Shown: in pieces, positions 16,768 to 25,130 of the stretch
How the letters are laid out: every line of letters starts with the position of its first letter
Position numbering within the stretch: position 1 is the first letter of the stretch
Translations under genes and position numbers: made by a program
Assembly (NCBI GenBank): GCA_009731375.1
Contig: BJOX01000280.1
Span: 198,981 to 242,126 of the forward strand
Direction of reading: 5' to 3'
DNA length: 43,146 nt
Source of the DNA: Paulinella micropora
Lineage: Eukaryota; Cercozoa; Imbricatea; Euglyphida
The notes under the pieces: model-generated
Seen by the model: the letters and a program-made list of their open reading frames with translations, nothing else
Told to the model about the DNA's origin: nothing
The model's database searches: none

Positions 16768-18288
16768 ATGCCTACACAACACGGAGGCGAACTAGATTTT
16801 AGCAGGACTGACTACATCAGTGCTTCTTATCGCTTGAATAAGCTTACCCCTCGTGAGGGTTCTTCTAGTATCACTATAACTACCGCAGGAGGACAGGAAA
16901 GCAACTTTGACCTTATTAGTCGCCCATTTAACTTGGCTCGCTCTGTTTTGAGTTTTACTTATGCTCCTGCAGCGAAGGCGGCGAACTACAATAAATGCTT
17001 TATGGACTGCTTGGCACCAATTAGGCAGATACAATTGATTACCAGAGGCGGTGTTTATCTGTGCGACATTAATGAAGTCGGCAATATTAGCAAGATGATT
17101 TGGAAACCCGAAACCTCCATTGATGATTTACTCGCTTTGGAAAACCACGACAACAACTCTGGAGCTGGTTGTATGCTTCAAAAGAACAACACAACAAATG
17201 GGGCGAGTTTTAGTAATACCGCTGCGACTGAAAGAAAAGTTAGCTTGCTTGATGCTATCGCTCTAAAGGCAGACGGAACGGCTCTGACCGCTGTTGGTGC
17301 TACGAATGGTGGTGATGTTTCTGGGGCAATTACTACTCGTATTACCGAAGTTATGACTTCATACCAAACTAAGATGCGAGCTTACTTAACTCAACCAACA
17401 ACCAATGCTCGCAGACACGATGATAGTTTAATCGCGGCGGCAACTGGAACTCTTAGTGTTGTAAATGTCGCACACAATGAGGCTAAGTATTTCTCAGGAG
17501 GCGCTATTGGACAACCCGAACCGATTATCAATGTTAAGATTAATCTTGGAATGCTTTACAATACTATTTTCGCTCTGGATAAAACTATTATGTTTCCAGA
17601 AATTTTGACTATGCGGATTGTTTGGCAACAGACTCCCAAAATCTTTTATTACAACGATGACCCTCTTTCTACTGGTGGAGGCACGGTCGCACAAGCTGAT
17701 TTAAGTGTGGCCGTCACTAACCTCAACCTCTTCTTAGCTGTTGAAACCAATCCCGATGTTATCCAATCAATTCAGCAGAAGATTATGAGCCCCGAAGGTA
17801 TGACCTTCAACATTGATTATTCTTACTTGTATAAAAATACGGCAACTTCAACTTCTCAAAATGTTATCCTTAGATTTGACAGAGGCCACGGACGGCGAAT
17901 TAAGAAGATTTATCACTCTGTGTTTAACGGAACTGAAAACAAGAACACCGCCTATGATAATAGCAACCTGCTCGGCTCAAAGGTTCAAACATTTTACACC
18001 ACACTAGACGGAGCACGACAGCAGGAATTTAATGTTGATTGTCAAACTGGAAAACTAGAAGACTATATGTATCTTAAACCGAAGTTGGAAGGCTCTTCTT
18101 TGATGAATAGCAATGTTTATCAATACAACTGGTTTTGGTGCGATAGCTTTGACAATACTCGCCCTCTGTGGAGCAAGGACCAAAATGAAATCAGCGGATT
18201 ATCCCTAGACACCGAGCGACGATGGGAGTTTATCGCAACCGTCGTGAGTGCCACCTACAATCATTACACATTTGTCGTAACTCAGTAA
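16768..18288 (+). CDS. Double-jelly-roll major capsid protein
   Basis: The ATG at 16768 gives a 506-residue product, in the size range of Polinton/PLV major capsid proteins. The N-terminus (QHGGELDFSRTDYISASYRL) is followed by ITTAGGQESNFDLISRPFNL and RSVLSFTYAP. Later segments include PEILTMRIVWQQTPKIFYYN near the middle and LRFDRGHGRRIKKIYHSVFN in the second half. The C-terminus reads WEFIATVVSATYNHYTFVVT. The pattern of beta-strand segments and the genomic place after penton and protease support the assignment. It would form the hexon-like trimers of an icosahedral capsid. The full-length frame shows no break. The leader has the T-tract motif. Confidence 0.87.
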   Translation: MPTQHGGELDFSRTDYISASYRLNKLTPREGSSSITITTAGGQESNFDLISRPFNLARSVLSFTYAPAAKAANYNKCFMDCLAPIRQIQLITRGGVYLCDINEVGNISKMIWKPETSIDDLLALENHDNNSGAGCMLQKNNTTNGASFSNTAATERKVSLLDAIALKADGTALTAVGATNGGDVSGAITTRITEVMTSYQTKMRAYLTQPTTNARRHDDSLIAAATGTLSVVNVAHNEAKYFSGGAIGQPEPIINVKINLGMLYNTIFALDKTIMFPEILTMRIVWQQTPKIFYYNDDPLSTGGGTVAQADLSVAVTNLNLFLAVETNPDVIQSIQQKIMSPEGMTFNIDYSYLYKNTATSTSQNVILRFDRGHGRRIKKIYHSVFNGTENKNTAYDNSNLLGSKVQTFYTTLDGARQQEFNVDCQTGKLEDYMYLKPKLEGSSLMNSNVYQYNWFWCDSFDNTRPLWSKDQNEISGLSLDTERRWEFIATVVSATYNHYTFVVTQ

Positions 18289-18304
18289 GAAGTAAATGTT
18301 AAGA

Positions 18305-18454
18305 ATGGAACCATTACCAGAACCTAATGAACCTTCACCAAAAAAAATTAATAAAAATTTTAGATTTTATTTTTTTGATAATATAGGAACTCTAACAAAA
18401 CATTTTTTGAGGTTACCTCCTACGTCGGTAGACAGTATAGGAGGTTTTTTATAA
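18305..18454 (+). CDS. Possible 49-residue small protein
   Basis: An ATG at 18305 opens 49 codons ending TAA at 18454. The product has a Pro/Glu-rich start (MEPLPEPNEPSPKK), an aromatic stretch (FRFYFFDNIG) and ends VDSIGGFL. It lies between the capsid gene and the surface-protein gene. The same DNA carries a T-tract/AATATAG block and a hairpin, so it may instead be only a leader. There is no homologue I recognise. Confidence 0.3.
   Translation: MEPLPEPNEPSPKKINKNFRFYFFDNIGTLTKHFLRLPPTSVDSIGGFL
18370..18386 (+). promoter_or_regulatory. T-tract/AATATAG promoter-like motif
   Basis: T7 is followed by GATAATATAG, 79 bases before ATG 18466. It is related to the motifs at 13306, 13668 and 16718. 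Confidence 0.45.
18415..18451 (+). terminator. Hairpin followed by T run
   Basis: ACCTCCTA (18415-18422) pairs with TAGGAGGT (18438-18445), followed by five further Ts. It looks like an intrinsic terminator or 5'-leader hairpin upstream of ATG 18466. Confidence 0.4.
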
Positions 18455-18465
18455 AAAAAGCTCCT

Positions 18466-19713
18466 ATGCACCAACGAAATTTAGTCGCCCAAAATCCAGG
18501 CGGCGACTTCGTAAATGTCAAAGTCGGGTATGATGGATATGTAGGGGGTCAAAATATGAAAACTGCCTTTGGTGAAGCATTAACCAGTTCATTAACACCA
18601 GTATTACAGGAAATCTTTCCATATACTATCAATACAAGGGTATGGACAAAAACAGAAACGAACGCGAGCGTTTCATTTAGCAGTAATATGGCCGAATTAA
18701 AAACAACCGCTAATGCTACTGCTAATGCCGTTATGGAAAGCAAAAGAAAAATAAAATACAGAACGGGTATGGGTGTTTTAGCCCGCTTCACTGCCTTATG
18801 GACTACTGATGAAACTAAGGAATATATATCATTTATTGGTATAGGCGATACCGCACTACAAAATGGATTCTACTTTTATAAGGATGGTGTGGTTGGTTTC
18901 TGTATAGCACACGCGAAAGGAGGTGTTGTTTCCTATATTCAACAAGCAACCTGGGATGACCCATGTGATGGAACAGGCGATATGCCGCTCTTGGATTTGA
19001 CGAAGGGAAATGTCTTTCAAATTCAATTTCAATATTTAGGCTTTGGGGCCATTAAGTTTTCAATTGAGAACCCCAACACAGGCGAATTCCAGCAAGTCCA
19101 TATGATTAAGTATGCGAATGCCAACACGGGTGTCAGTCTGCGGAATACAACTCTTCCATTTGTTGCTAGAATGAGAAATGATGCCGATACAGGAATACAA
19201 AGTTTAAAAACAGCAAGTTGTAGTATGTTTATTGAGGGCGCTAACACCGTTAATTCAAGCATATCTAACGAAGCGGAAGGAAGTGAGCCAGCGAGCACTA
19301 CTGAAAGCCCAATTCTTAGCATAAAAAATAAATCGCTTTTTAATGGCGGTGCTACAAATTATTCAATTGTTTATCCATCTCTTGTGAGCATATCAAACGA
19401 AGATACCAAAGTTAATATAGTGAGGATTGTGAAAACAACTGGAACACTTACGGCGGAGAACTTTGCTGATATTGATGCTACAACTTCAATCGTGTCAAAG
19501 GATACCGCCGCGACTGCTCTTGGTGGTGCCACTATAACGGACGTCATCCTTAAACTTTTTGTTAATGCTACTTCTAGCCAGCTTATTGACCTGCGAACTT
19601 ACGACATTCAACTTTCTCCTGGTGAAAATCTAACATTTTTACAAAAGTCTGTCGCGACTGCTAATAATGGAGGAAATGTGAGTGTTATCGTTAATTTCTT
19701 AGAAGATCAGTAG
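18466..19713 (+). CDS. Putative virion surface/structural protein
   Basis: The 415-residue product starts at ATG 18466. The N-terminal third includes YVGGQNMKTAFGEALTSSLT followed by PVLQEIFPYTINTRVW. This resembles the FGE-LT...Q--FPYNIN opening I associate with proteins in algal giant viruses and phages, recalled rather than searched. The middle contains aromatic beta-rich segments (ISFIGIGDTALQNGFYFYKD, FQIQFQYLGFGAIKFSIENP) suggestive of a lectin-like sandwich. The C-terminal half is Thr/Ser/Ala-rich. Position after the capsid gene suggests a spike or decoration protein. The stop codon TAG at 19711-19713 starts a hairpin. Confidence 0.6.
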   Translation: MHQRNLVAQNPGGDFVNVKVGYDGYVGGQNMKTAFGEALTSSLTPVLQEIFPYTINTRVWTKTETNASVSFSSNMAELKTTANATANAVMESKRKIKYRTGMGVLARFTALWTTDETKEYISFIGIGDTALQNGFYFYKDGVVGFCIAHAKGGVVSYIQQATWDDPCDGTGDMPLLDLTKGNVFQIQFQYLGFGAIKFSIENPNTGEFQQVHMIKYANANTGVSLRNTTLPFVARMRNDADTGIQSLKTASCSMFIEGANTVNSSISNEAEGSEPASTTESPILSIKNKSLFNGGATNYSIVYPSLVSISNEDTKVNIVRIVKTTGTLTAENFADIDATTSIVSKDTAATALGGATITDVILKLFVNATSSQLIDLRTYDIQLSPGENLTFLQKSVATANNGGNVSVIVNFLEDQ

Positions 19714-19832
19714 GGGTCTTCGCCCCCTACACATGCTCGTTTTTTGAACGAGCTTTTGCGAAGCAAAACCCCCAACCAATAAAGCAAAAAAAACAAATAC
19801 CCAACGGCGGGGTCGTAGGGGCTTGCCCCTAC
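19711..19832. terminator. Array of four hairpins between convergent genes
   Basis: Hairpins lie at 19711-19730 (TAGGGG...CCCCTA), 19735-19753 (GCTCGTT...AACGAGC), 19754-19768 (TTTTGC-GAA-GCAAAA) and 19815-19832 (GTAGGGGCTTGCCCCTAC). The outer two contain the TAG stop codons of the surface-protein and ExoX-like genes. This is a likely bidirectional transcript-end region. Confidence 0.6.
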
Positions 19833-20104
19833 AAATACTTCTTCAATTCAGCCGTATTTCTACACCACGGCTGACGAACTAGCCATTCAATATATGGCTT
19901 ATCAATCTTTGCGATATCTTCAAACTTCTTTCCCTTGTATTTGCCGAATTGAAAAGTGTCTTTGGGTTGAGTATTTCTCTTTTCTTCAATCGCTTTTATT
20001 TCGTCGTGGATTACCTTTTGAACATCTTCCAACGAGAAGGATTTTTTTTCTCCTTCAATGGAAAGTTTTTGGAACTTCTCGCACAGTCTTGTTAGGGTGG
20101 TCAT
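19829..20104 (-). CDS. ExoX C-terminal-domain-like small protein
   Basis: The 91-residue product starts at ATG 20104. Residues about 50-80 (FQFGKYKGKKFEDIAKIDKP, then YIEWLVRQPW) match the FGKYKGK-F-eIA--D--YleWL pattern of the exodeoxyribonuclease X C-terminal-like domain, found beside nucleases and in many DNA viruses. The N-terminal half is helical. It has no nuclease catalytic motif itself, so a DNA-binding or accessory replication role is inferred. It shares a 27-bp upstream motif with the gene at 4283. Confidence 0.65.
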   Translation of the reverse strand: MTTLTRLCEKFQKLSIEGEKKSFSLEDVQKVIHDEIKAIEEKRNTQPKDTFQFGKYKGKKFEDIAKIDKPYIEWLVRQPWCRNTAELKKYL

Positions 20105-20114
20105 AGTAGGGTGT

Positions 20115-20141
20115 ATACGGTCTATGCCCGTAGGGTATATA
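20115..20141 (-). promoter_or_regulatory. 27-bp promoter-like motif, copy 2
   Basis: Minus-strand TATATACCCTACGGGCATAG plus the following seven bases match 4258-4284 at 25 of 27 positions. It ends 11 bases before the ExoX-like ATG. Confidence 0.6.
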
Positions 20142-20187
20142 GTAGGGAGTATAAAAAATTAAAAAAAATTAAAATAATTAATATAAG

Positions 20188-20213
20188 ATACGTTTTGCAA
20201 ACGTAGCTTTGCA
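20188..20213 (+). promoter_or_regulatory. 26-bp upstream motif, copy 2 (lipase)
   Basis: It directly abuts ATG 20214. It matches the minus-strand block upstream of the integrase (6664-6690) apart from one extra base there. It contains the stem TTGCAAA/TTTGCAA. Confidence 0.6.
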
Positions 20214-20900
20214 ATGAGTGAGTGGATAATCTTTGTTAAGGCTTACTCTGCTAAGCATAACATAACATATGGTGAAGCATTGAAAAAGGCTGGTAAGGCA
20301 TACAGGAAACAAAAGGGAGGTAGTGCTGAGTTATCAGAGGATGTCTATTTGTCTTCGTCAGAACGAAAAGGAGCGGACGGATGGAAACCAGTCGCAAGCA
20401 AAGAGAAATCAACAGTGTATGAAAAAGATGGTAAGGCGATTGTAGCATTTAGAGGCTCCGCGGATAAGCGAGACTTACTCCTAGATGTCGCATTGGTTAA
20501 AGGAGTATTAAAAAGAACACCAAGATATAAAGAAGAGCAGAAGCTGGTTAATGAAGTCATAAAGAAATATGGTAAGGATAATGTAGAGCTGACGGGTCAT
20601 AGCCTTGGAGGGACGATAGCAAAAGACCTAAGCCGACAAACAGGTGTAAAGGCTACAACATACAATAAAGGAAGTAGCACAAGAGACCTCATTGAAGGAG
20701 TAATTGACAGAGTGGCTGTGAAAGTAAATCCAAAAGGGAAGAGGGCGAAGACGGCGAAGCTGACCACGAATTATAGGACCGCATTTGACCCCGTATCGTT
20801 AATGGGTGCTACGGCTGTAAATACTAAGTTAGTGAAACCAAAAAAAGGAATTCATACAATTAGGAGTTTCAAAGGTAGGGGCAAAAAGGCAAAAAAATAA
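20214..20900 (+). CDS. Class 3-type lipase with virion N-terminal module
   Basis: The 228-residue product has two parts. Residues 1-38 (SEWIIFVKAYSAKHNITYGE then ALKKAGKAYRKQKGG) form a W--FVK-Y---H-I-Y-EAL--A---Y short helical module seen in several DNA viruses, ending in a GG site fit for the adenain-type protease. The rest is an alpha/beta hydrolase: IVAFRGS, then NVELTGHSLGGTIAKDL with nucleophile Ser130, Asp192 (TAFDPVSLMG) and His214 (GIHTIRSF). All three triad residues are present and in class 3 lipase order. It probably attacks membrane lipids during entry, release or endosomal escape. The tail is Lys-rich (FKGRGKKAKK). It lies alone on the plus strand between two minus-strand genes. 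Confidence 0.8.
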   Translation: MSEWIIFVKAYSAKHNITYGEALKKAGKAYRKQKGGSAELSEDVYLSSSERKGADGWKPVASKEKSTVYEKDGKAIVAFRGSADKRDLLLDVALVKGVLKRTPRYKEEQKLVNEVIKKYGKDNVELTGHSLGGTIAKDLSRQTGVKATTYNKGSSTRDLIEGVIDRVAVKVNPKGKRAKTAKLTTNYRTAFDPVSLMGATAVNTKLVKPKKGIHTIRSFKGRGKKAKK

Positions 20901-20918
20901 ATTTTTCTTTTTATTAGA

Positions 20919-20996
20919 AAGGGGAAACCCCTTCCCGCTTTGAGAAGCGGAGCTTCGCAATCAAACCCCCTTGGGGTTGTAGGGGCTTGCCCCTAC
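20919..20996. terminator. Hairpin cluster between lipase and polymerase ends
   Basis: Hairpins are visible at 20919-20933 (AAGGGGAAACCCCTT), 20935-20950 (CCGCTTTGAGAAGCGG) and 20979-20996 (GTAGGGGCTTGCCCCTAC). The last is identical to 19815-19832 and lies directly beyond the polymerase stop. The genes are convergent. Confidence 0.6.
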
Positions 20997-20998
20997 AT

Positions 20999-23900
20999 TT
21001 AATAACCGAATGGTCTAGTTTCAATCGCATTGTCTACAATACCTATAATATTTCTTTTAGTGTAAGTAAAGCTGAATATTTTTTCTAAGTATTCGCTCGT
21101 TATTTTTTTCTGTTGCTTGTCTCTTGTTATCTTGCTGTTTTCTACTATAACAACTTTACCAGATTTTTCAATTCGTTTAGCAATCAATTTTTCTTCCTGA
21201 GTTTTAAGCAACTCTAACAATTCATTCTTGCCGTTCTCAATAAGGTCGTTGTTTTTAATTCCAAGTCCGCAACTAATGACACTTAACATATTTGGTAAAT
21301 TTAATGATTTATTGTTTTCATAATTCATACTAAAGCCTTTTACTTTCATACTTGCTTTGCCGTTATCCAATACATATCCATAACACTTTGGCCCGCCTCC
21401 GATAAAGGTCATAATCTTTGCTCCGTGTAGTTCGTCCGTCCATTCGCCTAACAACTTTCCCGTTTTCACATCTGTTTCGCCTTTCGTTAAGTCTGTCGTG
21501 TATATGACACTGTCGGTATCGTGGTATAGAACTCTGTTGTCTAGTTTGTCCATCATATCATATAGTCTTATCCTCGCGTGGCAAGTCGTAAATAAAGCAA
21601 CTACAATATTTGTTTTTACGGGGTCGCTTACCGCATCCTGTTTAAGGTCATAACTCGCTTCTATTATCTTGTCGTTAATAATGTTGATGTTTATGTTATC
21701 AACTGACTTATCGTTCATTAACTTGTATAATGTATCTTTATCTTTAATCATTTTGTTTTGAGTTTTGTTTTGCTTTTCACCAAACTTGCCCCACAGGCTA
21801 TTCAAGCACAACTTAGCAACCGCTCGCCGTCCTGGGTTTTCTTCAATTTTGTTTTCGTCCATCTTGATTCCCATCTTGACTTCCATACTGTCAATGTAGT
21901 TTCTTTTTTGTTCTTCTGTAATACAGCCATCTGGATATCCGCTTGACTCTTGTTTAACCTTTAAGAAATGTTTTATGGAATCTTTGAACAGGCTACTGCT
22001 CTGCTCCTTCCAGTGCCATACCTCATATACCTTAATTAGCTTGTAGCCTTTGTCTAAGGCCTTGTAGATTTCGGGTGTTGCCCAAGTGCCCGTTATTGCT
22101 CGCTCGTTATCGGTGTGCTTACATTCGGTTTTCTGTTCAGTCATTCCGCACTTGTCGCATAAGTAATACATCAGTTTTCCTCTGTCCGCCTTTGGTAAAA
22201 CGGGGTGTAGTAATTTTCTAGGCGGTAGCATCTTAACCTTAGCCACTCCGAAATATTCTCTGTTTATGATTTTGTTTTTCATAGACAGTCGGTCGTCGTC
22301 ATTTGAAGGCCGTATAATAGTATGGTGTCCGCTAGGGTAAAGGTCGTAAAACATAACGGTCGGATACAGAGAGCATATGTCAACGTATTTCGCGTATTCG
22401 TTGTCGTGTCGTGATTTCCAATACAATGTTAGAGCATCCGTTCTACCTCCAAACATTGCTTCTCGCGGGTTAAGTCCTTCTTGTTCAGTAATTCGTTCAT
22501 TAGTATCTTCCGCTAGGCTTTCACTTGTTTTCATCAGCCTCCATTCACATTCCCAGATAATTACTAGTTTGCTTACTTGTTTGCTTAGTTCTTTTTCTCG
22601 TCTCATTGTTGCCTTGTATAATTCACCCATCGTCTTGTTCTTCTTAGTGTTAATGGTATTACCATTGAAGCACTTTGGGCATCCGTGCCAGAGACATCCG
22701 TGAAATTCGTAAGCGGTTTTAGTCTTTTCATCCCAGCCATCAACATAAACATTTGACTGTCCTAAATTAAACATTTTCTCACCACCATTGAATGCGTGTT
22801 TGATATCCGTTTGGTCTAACCTGCTTCTGTAAGCTATCCATTCAACACAAGCCCGAGAGGTTATCCTGTTTTGCTTCTCCGCCTTCAACACAGCAATTGA
22901 ATTCTCTGGCATAAATTTAGCACGATACAAAGCCATAACACAACTCGCAATAGTTGTATATTGAAACGGGTCAATACCGAATTCAAGAAACTGCTTTCTG
23001 AAATCCATACATCCCCTTCTCAAAATATCAACATCGCTATGACAGTATTCCGCGATTTCCTTCTGCATATCAAATGTGTTGTTTCTTTGGCTTTCATACC
23101 ATTCTAAGAATTCCGCTCTTTTCTTATCTTTCATAGTGTCGTAGCCGTAGTGCTTCTTGTGTGGCATCACACCAACATAATTTTTGTTCTTGTCCGTATT
23201 GAAGAAGTGAGGAAAGAAACCCTTTTTAAGTTCTTTCAATCCGAATGTTTTAGGAAAATCAGCCAGAGGCATAGTCAAGAAACTGAGACTATCAATGAAA
23301 CGGTATTTCTTCAAAGTCATCATCATTATCTTACCGCCTTGATAAATGACGAATGGAGCCTGTCCGTTATCAACCAACCATTTAAGAATAAACTGACAAT
23401 CATAACCGCGACTGTTATGAGCAATAAATGTAAAGCCGTTGTGCTTAGATTCAAAAGCCCACTTACAGAAATCATCAATGTTCTTATGAATGACGGGTGG
23501 TTCCTTCGCATCAAAATACTGGCTTTCAGAATGATTAACAATGTGTTCGCCAGTGTCCTGTGTCGCTTCAAAGTCAAAGAATATGTATTTCTCTGAAAAC
23601 GGAAGTATCTCTTTCTTCACAATTTCACATTGGTGTTCAAGTGGTTTCAGTTCCTTACAATTACGGCATTTCGCATATCCGCACTTGTGTTTGTCCTTTC
23701 TCCTGTAATTAAGTCCGCACGAAAGACATTTAGCTTTGATATCGCAGTTCGTCCTCTTGTGGTTGTTGAAGCAGGCCGTATTTGGAAACTTTCTATTACA
23801 CGAAAAGCAATCAGTCCATTTGCTTCTATCGTTAATACCCTTGCAGTCTTTGGTTTCGCAGATATTACAAGTGGTTTCGCAGGCGTGCCTTTCCATATAA

Positions 23901-25006
23901 CCCCTTAAACATAACTCACAGAAATTCTTTTTACTTACCATAGACTTCATATTGGTTATTGCATCGTAGTGGTTCTCTGTTTTAAGTATGTAAAGGTTCG
24001 TAAGTCGCTCGCCATTTTCATTAAGCAGGTCCGTCTTATAAACAATCTTGTCAGGAAATTCAACAATAACCAGATTGTATTTAATGTGAATAGCAAATGT
24101 ATTAATTTCAGGAATACCACACACATCCTGAATGACTTTCGCTTCTTCGTGTAGTTTCAAAGCCATCTCCTCCTGTATCTTTCTGCCTTTCATAATCTGT
24201 GAGTATTTTGTATGTTTTTCAATTTTTGCTTTTACTACAACAATTGCTCTGGCCAAGCATATGTTGTCTGTATTATTAATTTGAATTACTCCTCTCTTCT
24301 TATATACATCCAACTTATTAATTATTTGAAGCCTCGTTCCGCCAGTCGGCATTTCAACAGATTTCAAAACAAACCTAAACTTATCCATATTGGTTCCCTT
24401 TTCGTCTGTATAAAGGTATTCGTTGCTTTGAAATATTGCCGACAATCTTCCTAAAACTTCGCCGACAGAAATCTCGTTAAGTTTTTTCAAACCCGTAGAT
24501 ACTGCTCCATAGTAATCTACAAACTTGATACTTAGACTAACCATACTTCCCTGTTTCTGTCTTTTGATAAAGTCGTTCAGGATTATCTCAATAAAATTTA
24601 CTACATCTTCCATACTGAATGAAGTAAAGTTGCCTCTAATCCTAACCCAATACTGGCTTTCATTAATACCCAGCACGTGCTTCTTTCTATCTACGTGATT
24701 GATTTCGTAGTTTCCGTATCGCATTAAGTCTTTCACCCTTTCTTTTCTTTCTCTCACTTTCGCTTCAAACTGCTTTTCCTCTTTCTTTTCCTCTTTCTTT
24801 TCCTCTTTCTTTTCCTCAAAATAAACAGCACCTCTTACTTGGTTCAAGTAATTTTGGGCCGTTGTTGTATCCACCTTATACTTCCTAGTCTTCGGTATTA
24901 TATACAGCACATCTTGACCCCTGACCCTTTTGATTTCATAATTAATTTTTTGTTCCCTAAATTTGTCCAACCTATAAGTCTTACCGTTGTAAGTGTGTGT
25001 CTCCAT
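20999..25006 (-). CDS. PolB: Protein-primed family B DNA polymerase
   Basis: The 1335-residue product starts at ATG 25006, with CCAATATATACG directly upstream. The exonuclease motifs are FFDFEAT (Asp478, Glu480), HNSRGYD (Asn531, Asp536) and YCHSDVD (Asp658). The polymerase motifs are YVDICSLYP (Asp876), KLCLNSLWGKFG (Lys1065) and HDTDS (1163-1165). Before the exonuclease is a Cys/His-rich region of about 110 residues (CELCLRGY, CNIC, CFSC, CLSCGLNY, CRNC), probably several zinc knuckles. Between exonuclease and motif A lies a segment YEFHGCLWHGCPKC...WECEWR, the endonuclease-like insertion known in Polinton and linear-plasmid polymerases. The N-terminus has KKEE repeats. The enzyme would replicate the linear element from TIR ends with a protein primer. 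All catalytic residues seen are intact. Confidence 0.95.
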   Translation of the reverse strand: METHTYNGKTYRLDKFREQKINYEIKRVRGQDVLYIIPKTRKYKVDTTTAQNYLNQVRGAVYFEEKKEEKKEEKKEEKQFEAKVRERKERVKDLMRYGNYEINHVDRKKHVLGINESQYWVRIRGNFTSFSMEDVVNFIEIILNDFIKRQKQGSMVSLSIKFVDYYGAVSTGLKKLNEISVGEVLGRLSAIFQSNEYLYTDEKGTNMDKFRFVLKSVEMPTGGTRLQIINKLDVYKKRGVIQINNTDNICLARAIVVVKAKIEKHTKYSQIMKGRKIQEEMALKLHEEAKVIQDVCGIPEINTFAIHIKYNLVIVEFPDKIVYKTDLLNENGERLTNLYILKTENHYDAITNMKSMVSKKNFCELCLRGYMERHACETTCNICETKDCKGINDRSKWTDCFSCNRKFPNTACFNNHKRTNCDIKAKCLSCGLNYRRKDKHKCGYAKCRNCKELKPLEHQCEIVKKEILPFSEKYIFFDFEATQDTGEHIVNHSESQYFDAKEPPVIHKNIDDFCKWAFESKHNGFTFIAHNSRGYDCQFILKWLVDNGQAPFVIYQGGKIMMMTLKKYRFIDSLSFLTMPLADFPKTFGLKELKKGFFPHFFNTDKNKNYVGVMPHKKHYGYDTMKDKKRAEFLEWYESQRNNTFDMQKEIAEYCHSDVDILRRGCMDFRKQFLEFGIDPFQYTTIASCVMALYRAKFMPENSIAVLKAEKQNRITSRACVEWIAYRSRLDQTDIKHAFNGGEKMFNLGQSNVYVDGWDEKTKTAYEFHGCLWHGCPKCFNGNTINTKKNKTMGELYKATMRREKELSKQVSKLVIIWECEWRLMKTSESLAEDTNERITEQEGLNPREAMFGGRTDALTLYWKSRHDNEYAKYVDICSLYPTVMFYDLYPSGHHTIIRPSNDDDRLSMKNKIINREYFGVAKVKMLPPRKLLHPVLPKADRGKLMYYLCDKCGMTEQKTECKHTDNERAITGTWATPEIYKALDKGYKLIKVYEVWHWKEQSSSLFKDSIKHFLKVKQESSGYPDGCITEEQKRNYIDSMEVKMGIKMDENKIEENPGRRAVAKLCLNSLWGKFGEKQNKTQNKMIKDKDTLYKLMNDKSVDNININIINDKIIEASYDLKQDAVSDPVKTNIVVALFTTCHARIRLYDMMDKLDNRVLYHDTDSVIYTTDLTKGETDVKTGKLLGEWTDELHGAKIMTFIGGGPKCYGYVLDNGKASMKVKGFSMNYENNKSLNLPNMLSVISCGLGIKNNDLIENGKNELLELLKTQEEKLIAKRIEKSGKVVIVENSKITRDKQQKKITSEYLEKIFSFTYTKRNIIGIVDNAIETRPFGY

Positions 25007-25130
25007 CGTATATATTGGTTAACAATTTTTTTCAAAAATTAATTAATTATCTCAATTGTCTGCCCCCTCCTTGGTCTGCCGTGTGCTCCCCGTGTCTATA
25101 TATACGGGGGGCCCTATGTTTAGATGGAAA
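25007..25130. promoter_or_regulatory. Upstream region of the polymerase gene
   Basis: Minus-strand CCAATATATACG immediately precedes the ATG, matching the fibre gene leader. An AT-rich stretch precedes it. A GC-rich patch (25070-25130) separates it from the zinc-finger gene's end. Confidence 0.5.

Noticed and set aside
23150-23908. Plus-strand open frames opposite the polymerase
   Set aside because: Antisense shadows; the polymerase frame is intact with all motifs.
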